From Dysgonamonadaceae bacterium (lineage in GTDB: Bacteria > Bacteroidota > Bacteroidia > Bacteroidales > Azobacteroidaceae): 18,687 bases of DNA. A program made the position numbers and the translations under genes. The stretch covers positions 1-18,687 of the forward strand of contig JAITAH010000202.1 of assembly GCA_031284225.1 (NCBI GenBank). The letters run 5' to 3'. The notes under the pieces were generated by a model. The model did no database searches, was not told the origin of the DNA, and worked only from the letters and a program-made list of their open reading frames with translations. Of this stretch, positions 1-10,000 are shown piece by piece. Positions within the stretch are counted from its first letter, which is position 1, and every line of letters begins with the position of its first letter.

Positions 1-475
1 CTCCCCATATCTTCCGGCTTTCCGGATCGAGACCGGTGAAACGCGACAAATCGGAAACCATCAACAAACAGACCGGCGCTTCCTGAATGGATGCCTGCCT
101 GTCGGCAATCAAGCCCCGATGGTCGCCTGTCGCTACCGGAACCAAGGTGTGGGCTTTGGCATCGTACAAATACGCACCTTCTTCCAGAATGACATATACG
201 TCGATGTCCTGATTGTTCCGAGCAGTAGCCGCTGTCCGACGTCCGTCGGGACGATTCACGCCATTAGCCGCCCAAAGCAAATCGGACAAATCCTGCAAAT
301 GCAGTTTTTCAGGCGAAAACTCACGGGTCGATCGGCGGTTGGCCAACGCTTCCATTACATTGCTCCCTCGTTCTTTACTTGGAGCATTCAACTGAATAGT
401 TGTTAATTCTTGCGCTACTGTCGTAAACGTAAACAGTAAAGCGCTTGCCAATAATGCAATACTTTTGTGTTTCAT
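1..475 (-). CDS. Exported nitroreductase / SagB-type flavin oxidoreductase, 3'-truncated by window edge
   Basis: Minus-strand reading frame from ATG at 475-473 runs open for 158 codons to the left edge without a stop, so only the N-terminal part is visible. The first 21 residues form a signal peptide (MKHKS, a hydrophobic run, then TVA|Q), which predicts export to the periplasm or envelope. Residues about 39-90 carry the nitroreductase N-terminal pattern: an alanine/leucine helix, then RRSTREFS (47-54), then a DLLWAANG segment, as seen in FMN-dependent nitroreductase-fold and SagB/ThcOx-type dehydrogenases. Later segments (DIDVYVILEEGAYLYDA, then VPVATGD) fit the same group, which in Bacteroidetes often carries a signal peptide. 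The start is supported by a good promoter match at 511-540. The physiological substrate is unknown. The family assignment is from recognised motifs, and the missing C-terminus prevents a check of the remaining FMN-binding residues. Confidence 0.85.
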   Translation of the reverse strand, partial: MKHKSIALLASALLFTFTTVAQELTTIQLNAPSKERGSNVMEALANRRSTREFSPEKLHLQDLSDLLWAANGVNRPDGRRTAATARNNQDIDVYVILEEGAYLYDAKAHTLVPVATGDHRGLIADRQASIQEAPVCLLMVSDLSRFTGLDPESRKIWG

Positions 476-510
476 ACGTAAATAATTTTAAAGTGAAATA
501 TAATTGTTCA

Positions 511-540
511 CAAAAGTAGTGAAAAACCTGGGTTTTCCAA
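511..540 (-). promoter_or_regulatory. Bacteroidetes-type promoter of the nitroreductase gene
   Basis: On the minus strand the -7 element TACTTTTG (518 to 511) matches TAnnTTTG. A TTG trinucleotide at 540-538 lies 19 nt upstream of it, the usual -33 spacing for Bacteroides housekeeping promoters. The -7 box ends 35 nt before the ATG at 475, giving a leader of about 30 nt. This is the only promoter candidate in the window where both elements and the spacing fit. Confidence 0.6.
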
Positions 541-656
541 GAGTGAGGAATAAAAATCCCGTTGGATACTCGGCGCTGGGTCTTAAAAACCGAATTGACG
601 GAACAGCGGATTTGGAGCGGAAAGAACGTATTATTCTCGATTCATTAACTTTATTT

Positions 657-684
657 AATCCGATAAAAACATATTGATCGGATT
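657..684. repeat. 8-bp inverted repeat overlapping the promoter region of the 724 gene
   Basis: AATCCGAT (657-664) and ATCGGATT (677-684) are perfect reverse complements separated by 12 nt. They lie immediately upstream of the candidate -7 box at 693-700, where a -33 element would be. They could be a dimeric regulator's operator or chance in AT-rich DNA. Confidence 0.4.
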
Positions 685-692
685 TATTGGAT

Positions 693-700
693 TATTTTTG
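693..700 (+). promoter_or_regulatory. Candidate -7 promoter element for the 724 gene
   Basis: TATTTTTG matches the Bacteroidetes consensus TAnnTTTG and lies 23 nt before the ATG at 724. The nearest TTG upstream (674-676) is 16 nt away, shorter than the usual 19-21, so the -33 element is doubtful. Confidence 0.4.
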
Positions 701-723
701 TTGAATTAATATAAAAACCGGAA

Positions 724-1287
724 ATGAGAACTGCTTTTTTACATCCGTTGCGGATAATTGTTGTTTGTATCTGGATTTCCGTTCCAACAGTTGCCCAAGA
801 AAGGGATGCTTTCAAGGATTTGATGAAAGAATCTTTGAAAGAGGCTGTTAAATCTTTTATTCAAAACGAAGAGAAGATTGAGCCTTTCCGGAAAAATCTT
901 TCTCCCGATTCGACATGGAAAACCATTGAAATAGATGTCAATAAGCATCCCTTACCCCGTTTGGGATACAATCATAAGCTAAATTCTATGTATCTGAATT
1001 ATAAGGACAGTTTACCGCTGGGACCAAAATATACCATATCGCCCTATGCAACCGCGCAATATACTAATAGGAAACAAGAATACGACCCCACTTCGACCGA
1101 AATGAACGTTATTTCCGACGCCTTCCTGCGTCCTGTCTCCAGTATGAATATGATTAATCCAATGGGGATTTTTATTTATCTGATGCACATCGGTGTTTTA
1201 CCGAACGAACCGCTTCCTGCCGGAGAGTCGAAACACAAAAAGGCAGTTAGATTAATTACCAAAGAAATTTATCCGAACGATGAATGA
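724..1287 (+). CDS. Exported protein of unknown function (187 aa)
   Basis: I do not recognise a named family. The 187-residue product starts with a signal peptide (basic start, hydrophobic core around residues 9-22, cleavage probably after PTVA at the Q), so it should enter the periplasm or be secreted. There is no lipobox cysteine. Residues 25-55 are a charged, probably helical segment rich in Lys and Glu, followed by a central part with Pro, Tyr and Asn. Residues about 145-160 (MNPMG to MHIGVLPN region) are hydrophobic and may form a buried or membrane-associated segment. No catalytic motif is visible. The gene lies divergent from the nitroreductase and 102 bp upstream of the alpha-2-macroglobulin gene, which has its own -7 box, so co-transcription is uncertain. 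Size and style suggest a Bacteroidetes-restricted hypothetical protein. Confidence 0.75.
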   Translation: MRTAFLHPLRIIVVCIWISVPTVAQERDAFKDLMKESLKEAVKSFIQNEEKIEPFRKNLSPDSTWKTIEIDVNKHPLPRLGYNHKLNSMYLNYKDSLPLGPKYTISPYATAQYTNRKQEYDPTSTEMNVISDAFLRPVSSMNMINPMGIFIYLMHIGVLPNEPLPAGESKHKKAVRLITKEIYPNDE

Positions 1288-1358
1288 AAATTATCCCAAA
1301 TCATTAACGTTTTTTGAAATATCAAACAAAAAAAACATGAAAGATATTTTTTTATTAT

Positions 1359-1366
1359 TACCTTTG
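1359..1366 (+). promoter_or_regulatory. Candidate -7 promoter element for the alpha-2-macroglobulin gene
   Basis: TACCTTTG is an exact TAnnTTTG match ending 23 nt before the ATG at 1390, a position like those of other Bacteroidetes promoters here. No clear -33 TTG occurs 19-21 nt upstream; the sequence there is A-rich. It suggests that the large gene is transcribed from its own start, separately from the 724 gene. Confidence 0.45.
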
Positions 1367-1389
1367 TCTCAAAATAATTACATCCTTTT

Positions 1390-4300
1390 ATGAATACAAA
1401 AACTTTTCGTTTGCCCCTTTATGCAATTTTATTGACAATTGTATCCTTAGTTTCTTGCCATCGTGAAACGGTTCCGGTTTCGGAGTTTATACCCTACATC
1501 AGCGCTTATACCGGCGGCTTGATTTATCCTTCGTCCACTATCCAGATAGAACTTGCCGATGAACAAGCCGGCGCCCAACCCAATACCGAAGTACGAGGAA
1601 ACTTGTTTTCTTTTTCGCCGACTATCAAAGGAAAAGCGTATTGGACGGATAACCGCACCATCGAATTTATACCTGAAAACGGCGCATTGAAAAGCGGACA
1701 GGTCTATGACGCCCAATTCAAACTCGGCAAAGTGATTAAAGTAGATAAACGTTTGAAGGTGTTTTCTTTCTCTTTCAAGGTGGAAGATAAAAGCGCCGAT
1801 ATCCAGATATATTCTCCGGAAATAGCCGATCTTTCGACCATTACCGTCCGGGGTGCAATTTGGTTCAGCGAAGCTGTAGATTTAGCAGATGTGCAAAAAG
1901 CTTTTTCTGCGCAAACAACGGATCAACAATCGCTTTATCCGGAAATCGAAGCAACGGAAAACCCTAATGTTTTTTACTTCATCATTACAAATATTCAACG
2001 CCGGAAAACCGAAACGAGTTTGGAAATTTGTTTGGAGGGAAAAACCTTGGGCATTCAAACCATTAATCAGAGCATCGATATTCCTGTATTGGACGCTTTT
2101 AAGGTATTGTCCGCCGAACAGATTTTCGAACCGGAAAACGGTATTCAAATTACCTTTACCGAACCCATTTCTCAAACACAGGATTTGAAAGGACTTATTA
2201 CCGTTACCGGCTTGACTCATTTTACCACTCATACTCAAAACAACAAAATCAATCTTTATTTCGACCGGCAAGGCGTGAATCAAGTAACGATTAGCGTCGA
2301 TCAAGGCATAAAAAACACACAAGGTAAAAACCTCGAAATGCCGTTTACGACAACCATTACCATCGAAGAACTGAAACCGGCCGTCGAATTATTGGGCGAC
2401 GGTAATATTATTCCCAACACAGAACATTTGCTCCTGCCGTTCCGGGCGGTCAACTTGTATGCAGTAGATATTCAAGTGATTAAAATTTACGAAAATAATG
2501 TGTTGATGTTCTTGCAAGATAACGATTTGAAAGGTTCCCAAGAACTTCGCCGCTCTGGACGTTTGGTTTATAAAAAAACGCTCCGTTTAGACGCCGGATC
2601 AACCAAAAGCATTCACAACTGGCAGAATTATTCCGTAGATTTATCATCCTTGTTGCGTCAGGAGCAGGGCGCCATTTATCGGATCGAATTTTCTTTCAAA
2701 CAAGCTTATTCTGCCTATACTTGCGATGAAAACGGTACAGACAATGCTTCGCAAGCATTAACTTCGATTACGCCTGAAAATATTACCGAAAAGGAGGAAG
2801 CGCTTTGGGACACACCCTACTCTTCTTATTCTATTAGCAATTACGATTGGGATGTTTATGACTGGGATGAACGCGATAATCCTTGTCATCCAAGCTATTA
2901 TATGATTGAAGAACGGCGAGTGGGCTGCAATGTGATGATGTCGGATCTCGGTATCATCGCCAAAGCCAATTCCGGCAATCAATGGTGGATTTCGGTTAAT
3001 AACTTATTGAATACCAATCCGGTTGCTAATGCGAATGTAACCTTTTACAATTACCAGTTACAAACGATTGGAAGCGTAAAAACCGATGGCGACGGATTCG
3101 CTGTCTTCACTGCCCCATCGAAACCCTTTGTGGTGGTTGCCGAAGCCGGCGGACAAAAAACTTATCTGCGTCTGGTAGACGGTCATGACAATTCCCTGAC
3201 TCGTTTCGATGTCGGCGGAAAAACCGTAGAAAAAGGGTTAAAAGGCTTTATTTACGGCGAACGCGGCGTTTGGCGTCCCGGCGATACTTTGCATATCAGT
3301 TTTATATTATACGATCCCGAAAAGCGCATTCCCGCCAACCATCCGGTTACGCTCGAAATGTATAACCCAAGGGGACAATTCCAAAGTAAACAGATTCTTA
3401 CCAACGGAGTAAACGGTTTCTATACTTATGCTGTTCCAACGCAAGCAGACGACCCGACCGGCCTTTGGAATGCTTATGTAAAATTGGGAGGAACTTCTTT
3501 TCACAAGTCTTTCCGCATCGAAACCATTAAGCCCAATCGTTTGAAAATCAACCTGACAATTTCAGGAAAGCGGATCGATGCATTAGTGGGGAATATTCCA
3601 GTTGCATTGTCATCTACCTGGCTAACAGGTAGTAGCGCAAATAATTTGAAAGCAAAGGTTGAAATGACATTAACTAAGACCAAAACCCAATTCAAGGCTT
3701 ATGAAAAATACATTTTCAATAATCCGGCTACGGATTTTTATACCGACCAATCCGATGTATTTGACGGCAGATTGAATGAAAATGGCGAAGTCCTATTCAA
3801 TTTCAAAGTTCCCAAAGCCGAAAACGCTCCGGGCATGCTGAATGCGAATATCGTGTGCCGTGTGTTTGAACCGGGAGGCGACGCCAGCATTTATACGGAA
3901 AATCTTCCTTTTTCACCGTTTAGTTCTTACGTCGGCGTCAATCTCAATCAAGAGCCGGGCAAATACATCGAAACAGACGTCGAACACCGTTTCGATATCG
4001 TTACTGTAAATGCAGACGGTAAACTTGTCAACCGCAATAACATAGAATATAAGATTTACCGTATCGACTGGAGCTGGTGGTGGGAAAATGATGATGAATC
4101 GTTTTCGGGCTATATTGACAACTCGTCTTATCAACCGGTGGCCAAAGGAAGATTACAAACCGTTGGCGGAAAAGCCAGCTTTCAATTTAAAGTGAAATAT
4201 CCCGATTGGGGACGGTATTTAGTATATGTATCAGATAGGGAAAGCGGTCATTCCTGCGGCGGAACAGTGTATATCGACTGGCCTGAGTGGCAAGGCCGTT

Positions 4301-6918
4301 CCAAAAAATCCGATCCGGAAAATATTAAAATGTTGACTTTTACGACCGATAAAACTTCCTACGAAATTGGCGAAGATATTACGGTCATTATTCCGGCAGC
4401 AGCCGGCGGCAATGCCTTGCTCGCTTTGGAAAACGGATCAACTATTTTGAGCCGTGCCTGGATTCCGGTTTCCAACCAGGGAGATACGAAATATACATTC
4501 AAAGCCACCAAAGAAATGGCGCCGAATTTCTACATCCATATAAGTCTATTGCAACCTCATTCGCAAACGATTAACGATTTACCTATTCGTATGTACGGAG
4601 TGACGCCTGTATTGATTTCCAATAAGGAATCTTTGCTCGAACCGCAAATTACTATGCCGGATGTTTTACGCCCCGAAACGGAATTTACCGTAGAAGTCAG
4701 CGAAAAACAGGGCAAAGACATGACTTATACCCTCGCAATTGTCGATGACGGACTGCTCGACCTAACCAATTTCAAAACGCCCGATCCATGGAACGAGTTT
4801 TACGCCCGCGAGGCGCTTGGTATCCGTACTTGGGACATGTACGATTACGTGATGGGCGCTTTCGGCGGAAAATATACGAGTATGTTCAGTATCGGCGGCG
4901 ATGAAAACATGCAACCGGTCAGCGAAAAAGCCAACCGTTTCAAGCCGGTTGTGAAGTATTTAGGCCCCTTCGCTTTAAGTAAAGGTGGAAAACAAAAACA
5001 CAACCTTACTTTGCCGATGTATGTCGGTTCGGTGCGCACCATGGTCGTTGCCGGACAGGACGGCGCTTACGGTAAGGCGGAAAAAACTACGCCGGTACGC
5101 ACGCCATTGATGGTCTTATCATCCTTGCCGCGCGTGATTAGTACAAACGAAGAAATTACGTTGCCGGTCAATGTCTTTGCAATGGAATCTTCGGTAAAAG
5201 ATGTTGTTGTGAAAGTCGAAACAACCGGGCTATTGCAAAATACGGAAAATGCTAAATCGGTGCGTTTCAATCGACCGGGTGATGAAATGGTTTATTTTAC
5301 TCTGAAAACCTCCAACCGAACAGGCGTCGAAAAAGTAACAATTACGGCCGCAGGCGACGGACAAACAGCGAAAGAAACCATCGAAATCAATGTGCGCAAT
5401 CCGAATCCGGCCGTTATTCATTCGGATTCCAAATTATTGAAAACCAATGAAACCTGTGAATTTAACTACCTGTTGACTGGTAGTTCCAACGACGACTGGG
5501 TACAATTGGAAGTATCGCGTATCCCACCGATTGATATTGCCCGCCGCTTCGATTTTCTTTACAATTACGAACATTTTTGTTCCGAACAATTGACTTCGAG
5601 GGCTTTTCCTTTGTTATTTGTATCCCAATTCAAAGAAATGGACAAAGAGGAAGTAGAATCTATCAAGCAAAACGTTCGAGAAGCAATTAAAAATCTATAT
5701 GGAAGGCAGTTAACCAATGGAGGTATTGTCTATTGGCCGGGGCAAACTTCTGCCGACGAATGGATTACAAGTTATGCCGGCAGTTTTCTGGTATTGGCTA
5801 AAGAAAAAGGCTACGAAGTAAATCCGGCCGTGTTGACCAAATGGAAAAATTATCAGAAAAAAGAAGCGTTGAATGTATCGCTCGCATCTGCAACTGGAAA
5901 TAGTTACACGGAATTTCAGCAAGCTTACAGGCTTTATTCCTTAGCTCTGGCAGGATCGCCCGAATTAGGCGCAATGAACCGGTTGAAAGAACGCAAAGAA
6001 CTTTCCACGCAAACCCGCTGGTGTTTGGCTGCCGCTTATGCCGTGAGCGGAAAGAATAAGCCGGCCGAAGATTTGATATTCAATATTCCAACAAATATTG
6101 CACCCTATTGGAACAGCGAGACTTACGGATCGTCCGACCGCGACGAAGCGATGATATTGGAAACCCTTGTTTGGATGGGACGTTTAGACGCCGCTTTTAA
6201 GCAAGCGCAAAAAATGGCTCAAACGCTCTCGAAAGAAAACTATTTCAGCACGCAATCCACCGCCTACACGTTGATGGCGATGGGAATGTTGGCTGAAAAA
6301 ACATCCGGCTCCATCGAATGTAACTGGACGCTGAACGGCAAAAAACAAGATGAAATCCGTTCGGCTAAAGCGGTATGGCAAAAAAAGTTGCCGAACAAAC
6401 CGGCGACAGGAACCTTATCGCTTACCAATACCGGACAAGGCGTTATACATGTTAACCGGATATCGAAATCACGACCGATCAACGATACTTTACCCGCCGT
6501 GTCCAATAACTTGAAAATAAGCGTTTCCTACACCGATTTGTCCGGCAAAGCTATTGACGTTTCCGAACTTCGACAAGGCACGGATTTCATCGCCTCGATC
6601 AACATTTCCAACATCAGTATTTCGGACGATTACACCGGTTTGGCATTAACGCAAATCATTCCTTCCGGCTGGGAAATCTATAACGAACGAATGACGGATA
6701 CAAACAACGCCCCCGGCGCCTATATTTATCGCGATATTCGCGACGACCGGGCGCTAACTTATTTTGATTTACCGCGCGGTAAATCAAAAACGTTTCCGAT
6801 TCGCTTGCAAGCGACTTACTTAGGTTTGTTTGTTTTGCCCGCAATTGCTTGCGAAGCGATGTACGATACTTCGGCACAAGCCCGTACAACGGCCGGAAGG
6901 GTAAAAGTAGTGAAATGA
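1390..6918 (+). CDS. Bacterial alpha-2-macroglobulin family lipoprotein with thioester motif (1842 aa)
   Basis: This is a giant envelope protease-trap lipoprotein of the bacterial alpha-2-macroglobulin family. Members are thought to entrap attacking proteases through a bait region and a thioester that couples covalently to the protease. The signal peptide ends in the lipobox LVSC, with the lipidated cysteine at residue 23. No acidic export signal follows it, so a periplasm-facing anchor is more likely than surface display. Visible landmarks are N-terminal macroglobulin-like beta domains, a Bacteroidetes-typical aromatic/acidic stretch around 484-499 leading to NPC, and the MG-type motif GERGVWRPGD (623-632). 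The A2M_N_2-type signature DDGLLDL lies at 1119-1125, followed by the A2M domain around YLGPF (1190-1194). The thioester motif is CSEQ at 1397-1400, then the helical thioester domain and a C-terminal beta domain of about 150 residues. The frame is intact and the length is usual for Bacteroidetes members. No penicillin-binding protein gene (pbpC), the partner in Escherichia coli, lies next to it. Confidence 0.93.
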   Translation: MNTKTFRLPLYAILLTIVSLVSCHRETVPVSEFIPYISAYTGGLIYPSSTIQIELADEQAGAQPNTEVRGNLFSFSPTIKGKAYWTDNRTIEFIPENGALKSGQVYDAQFKLGKVIKVDKRLKVFSFSFKVEDKSADIQIYSPEIADLSTITVRGAIWFSEAVDLADVQKAFSAQTTDQQSLYPEIEATENPNVFYFIITNIQRRKTETSLEICLEGKTLGIQTINQSIDIPVLDAFKVLSAEQIFEPENGIQITFTEPISQTQDLKGLITVTGLTHFTTHTQNNKINLYFDRQGVNQVTISVDQGIKNTQGKNLEMPFTTTITIEELKPAVELLGDGNIIPNTEHLLLPFRAVNLYAVDIQVIKIYENNVLMFLQDNDLKGSQELRRSGRLVYKKTLRLDAGSTKSIHNWQNYSVDLSSLLRQEQGAIYRIEFSFKQAYSAYTCDENGTDNASQALTSITPENITEKEEALWDTPYSSYSISNYDWDVYDWDERDNPCHPSYYMIEERRVGCNVMMSDLGIIAKANSGNQWWISVNNLLNTNPVANANVTFYNYQLQTIGSVKTDGDGFAVFTAPSKPFVVVAEAGGQKTYLRLVDGHDNSLTRFDVGGKTVEKGLKGFIYGERGVWRPGDTLHISFILYDPEKRIPANHPVTLEMYNPRGQFQSKQILTNGVNGFYTYAVPTQADDPTGLWNAYVKLGGTSFHKSFRIETIKPNRLKINLTISGKRIDALVGNIPVALSSTWLTGSSANNLKAKVEMTLTKTKTQFKAYEKYIFNNPATDFYTDQSDVFDGRLNENGEVLFNFKVPKAENAPGMLNANIVCRVFEPGGDASIYTENLPFSPFSSYVGVNLNQEPGKYIETDVEHRFDIVTVNADGKLVNRNNIEYKIYRIDWSWWWENDDESFSGYIDNSSYQPVAKGRLQTVGGKASFQFKVKYPDWGRYLVYVSDRESGHSCGGTVYIDWPEWQGRSKKSDPENIKMLTFTTDKTSYEIGEDITVIIPAAAGGNALLALENGSTILSRAWIPVSNQGDTKYTFKATKEMAPNFYIHISLLQPHSQTINDLPIRMYGVTPVLISNKESLLEPQITMPDVLRPETEFTVEVSEKQGKDMTYTLAIVDDGLLDLTNFKTPDPWNEFYAREALGIRTWDMYDYVMGAFGGKYTSMFSIGGDENMQPVSEKANRFKPVVKYLGPFALSKGGKQKHNLTLPMYVGSVRTMVVAGQDGAYGKAEKTTPVRTPLMVLSSLPRVISTNEEITLPVNVFAMESSVKDVVVKVETTGLLQNTENAKSVRFNRPGDEMVYFTLKTSNRTGVEKVTITAAGDGQTAKETIEINVRNPNPAVIHSDSKLLKTNETCEFNYLLTGSSNDDWVQLEVSRIPPIDIARRFDFLYNYEHFCSEQLTSRAFPLLFVSQFKEMDKEEVESIKQNVREAIKNLYGRQLTNGGIVYWPGQTSADEWITSYAGSFLVLAKEKGYEVNPAVLTKWKNYQKKEALNVSLASATGNSYTEFQQAYRLYSLALAGSPELGAMNRLKERKELSTQTRWCLAAAYAVSGKNKPAEDLIFNIPTNIAPYWNSETYGSSDRDEAMILETLVWMGRLDAAFKQAQKMAQTLSKENYFSTQSTAYTLMAMGMLAEKTSGSIECNWTLNGKKQDEIRSAKAVWQKKLPNKPATGTLSLTNTGQGVIHVNRISKSRPINDTLPAVSNNLKISVSYTDLSGKAIDVSELRQGTDFIASINISNISISDDYTGLALTQIIPSGWEIYNERMTDTNNAPGAYIYRDIRDDRALTYFDLPRGKSKTFPIRLQATYLGLFVLPAIACEAMYDTSAQARTTAGRVKVVK

Positions 6919-6998
6919 CGTATTTTTGACGTATTGATTTATTCGCTTTGGCGTAATTGCGCAGTGTGAAAATATATTAAATTTTACAAGAAGTAGTG

Positions 6999-7006
6999 TA
7001 CATTTG
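6999..7006 (+). promoter_or_regulatory. Candidate -7 promoter element of the PUL operon
   Basis: TACATTTG matches TAnnTTTG and ends 33 nt upstream of the SusC start at 7040. No TTG lies at the -33 distance, which would suit a promoter that depends on an activator, as PULs usually do. A tandem TGACGTATT repeat lies farther upstream (6916-6935). Confidence 0.4.
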
Positions 7007-7039
7007 ACCTCGTATTATTTCTTTTTAAATTTAATATGT

Positions 7040-10000
7040 ATGAAAAAAATTCTTTTCTTTTTCACGCTGTGCTTGCTATCATGGACAGTATCAGCGCAAA
7101 CGAATCCCATTAAAGGGGTTGTACTCTCATCGGTAGATGAAGAACCGTTAATCGGAGTAAGCGTATTAGTAAAAGGAACTACCAACGGTGCGGCAACGGA
7201 CGTCAATGGTGAGTTTTCTTTGAATGTGCGACCGTCCGATGTATTGGTTATTTCGTATGTGGGGTATGTTTCTCAGGAAATCGCCGTAGGAAATACCCGT
7301 GATTTTCGTATTATTCTTTATGAAGACCAACAAGCGCTGGACGAAGTAGTCGTAATTGGTTATGGCGTTCAGAAGAAAAGCCTTGTATCGGGCGCTATCG
7401 GAAAAGTAACGGAAACCGACATCGAAAAAACGATGCCTACCCGCTTGGAAGATGTCCTGAATGGCAAAGTGGCCGGTTTGACCGTTATGCAACAAAGCGG
7501 ACAACCGGGTTCCGGATCGGATATGTACATTCGAGGTATTGGTACGGTAAACAATTCCGGACCTCTCTATGTAGTAGATGGAATGCAAATTGAGGGAAAT
7601 ATCAACTACTTGAATCCCAAAGATATCGCTTCTGTCGAAGTGCTCAAAGACGCTGCTTCTGCGGCTATTTATGGAACTCGCGGCGCTAATGGCGTTATCC
7701 TGATTACTACGAAGCAAGGCGTAAAAGGCTCTCGAGTGGTTAACTACGATTTTAGTTACGGCTGGCAAAATCCGTGGAAGAAAAAAGAAGTTCTCAATGC
7801 GCAGGAATATATGACGTTGATGAACGAAATGCAGGTAAACGACGGCGGCCAAATACGGTTTACGGCCAGCGACATTGCCAACGCGAAAACAACCGATTGG
7901 CAAGACGAAGTTTTCAATTACGATGCCCCCATTGTTAATCACAACATTAGTCTGATGGGCGCCAGCGAAAACAATTCTTATTCTTTGTCGTTCGGTTATT
8001 TAAAACAAGACGGTATCGTTGGCGGTAATTATGGAAAATCGAATCTGGAACGCTACAATTTACGTATCAACGATCAACAAACAGCGTTTCAGACCAATAC
8101 CCGAAGTTTTCTCAACAAATTGAAAGTTGGAGTAAATTTGGGATACACGCATGGAAACAACACATCGGTTGATACCAACAGCGAATTTGGTTCCATTTTG
8201 GGTAGCGCATTGGTATTCGCTCCTTATTTACCGGTATATGCAACCGATCCCGAAGCCACATTGGCATCTTATCCCAATGCGGTAAGAGACAAAAACGGAA
8301 ACGTATTTACCATCCCTCAAGCTTCCGATAAATATCAGGAAATCGGTAACCCCGTTGCCATGCTCAACAATACGGCACAATATCAAGTCAACGAAGAAGA
8401 CGTATTTGTCGGAGGCGTGTGGGGCGAACTGGATATTTGGAAAAATATCAAATTTCGCACAAGCTATATGATAGATATGTCGTTCTGGGGCAATAACGGA
8501 TACAATATGCCTTATTACATTGCTCCGCAAGGCAAGTTTATTGACGACTTGGAACACGCCAATATATATGGCGAAAAAAACAAGCGGTTTTCATGGCAAG
8601 TCGAAAATTACATATCGTGGAATGAAATATTTAACAATAAGCACAATGTGGAAGTCATGGCCGGTCAATCCGCTTTAAAAACAACGCAAAGCCAGATTGG
8701 CGGCTCGCGCGGTATGCCGCTTTTTGACGAACATATTCTATTGATGAATATGAATAATACGCTTGCCGATAAAACGTATTACAATGTTTATGGATATTTT
8801 AATAATGTTGGCGACAACGCAAACTTCTATGCATTGGCATCGTATTTCGGACGTCTTAACTACAATTTTGATGAACGCTACATCTTTTCGGCCTCTCTTC
8901 GTCGCGACGGTTCTTCTCGTTTCGGACCGGACAGAAAATGGGGTTTGTTCCCGGCCGTATCCGTAGCGTGGAATATTCTGAACGAACCCTATATTGCCAA
9001 TAAACCGGCATGGCTGAATGCAGCCAAATTGCGTGGAAGTTGGGGACGAAACGGTAACGACCGTATCGGGAACTTGAGATATATGACCGTTTATGCTCGT
9101 GGCGGCGCTTACGATTACTATTTTGGCGGCGGTTTCGATCCGGAAACCAATACCTGGAGCGCTCAACGTGTTTCGGGCCTACAACCGGGAGCTATCGAAA
9201 ACAGATTACTTGGATGGGAAGAATCCGAACAAACCAATATCGGCCTCGACCTTTATCTGTTGCGCAGCGCTTTCAATTTCTCTTTAGACTGGTTTAAGAA
9301 AACGACGATCGGTATGTTACAAACAAAAATCATAGCGCCTTCCGATGGTCAGGGAGCCCCAATTGCCAATGCGGGTAATATGTCTAACCGAGGAGTTGAA
9401 ATAAATGCAGGATACAAAGGTCATGCCGGAAATTTCAATTTCTTTGCGGACGTGAATGCTACTTATGTGAAAACCATTTTGGATAAATATGACAATGCAA
9501 CCGGCATTCAAACCAATATCGAGAATCAGGGAAATACCGGCGTCGGCGAATATATGCGCGGACAGACCGGCGAAGTTTATCCTTTCTTCTTCGGTTACAA
9601 AACAAACGGATTATTCCAAACTTGGGATGAAGTTAACAGTTATACATACACTGTGGTTGATAAAGAAACCGGCGAAGAAACCATCCAACTGATTCAACCT
9701 AACGCCCATCCGGGAGATATTCGTTTTGTGGATACCAACAATGACGGACAAATCACGGCCGTTGATAAAGTTAAAATCGGAAAACCAATGCCCGACTGGC
9801 AGTTAGGCGTTACATTGGGTGGCGATTGGCGAGGATTTGATTTCAACCTGTTTTTCAAGACCGCACTTGGATTCCAAATTTTCGACTATGCACAACGCGG
9901 CGATGTTACAGCGCTAAACCGTCCGGCATGGATTCTCCAACGCTGGCACGGCGAAGACACTTCCAACACCATTCCCCGGATGACGGCGCAAAATCCAAAC

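Noticed and set aside
119..406. Plus-strand open frame over the nitroreductase gene
   Set aside because: Antisense shadow of the minus-strand gene, whose translation has a signal peptide and recognisable family motifs.
7004..7039. Upstream TTG start extending the SusC-like protein by 12 residues
   Set aside because: The TTG lies inside the candidate -7 box, and the extension would put polar residues ahead of a signal peptide that begins naturally at MKK (7040).
7166..7942. 258-codon minus-strand open frame inside the SusC-like gene
   Set aside because: Entirely antisense to conserved plug and barrel-start sequence, with no family features.
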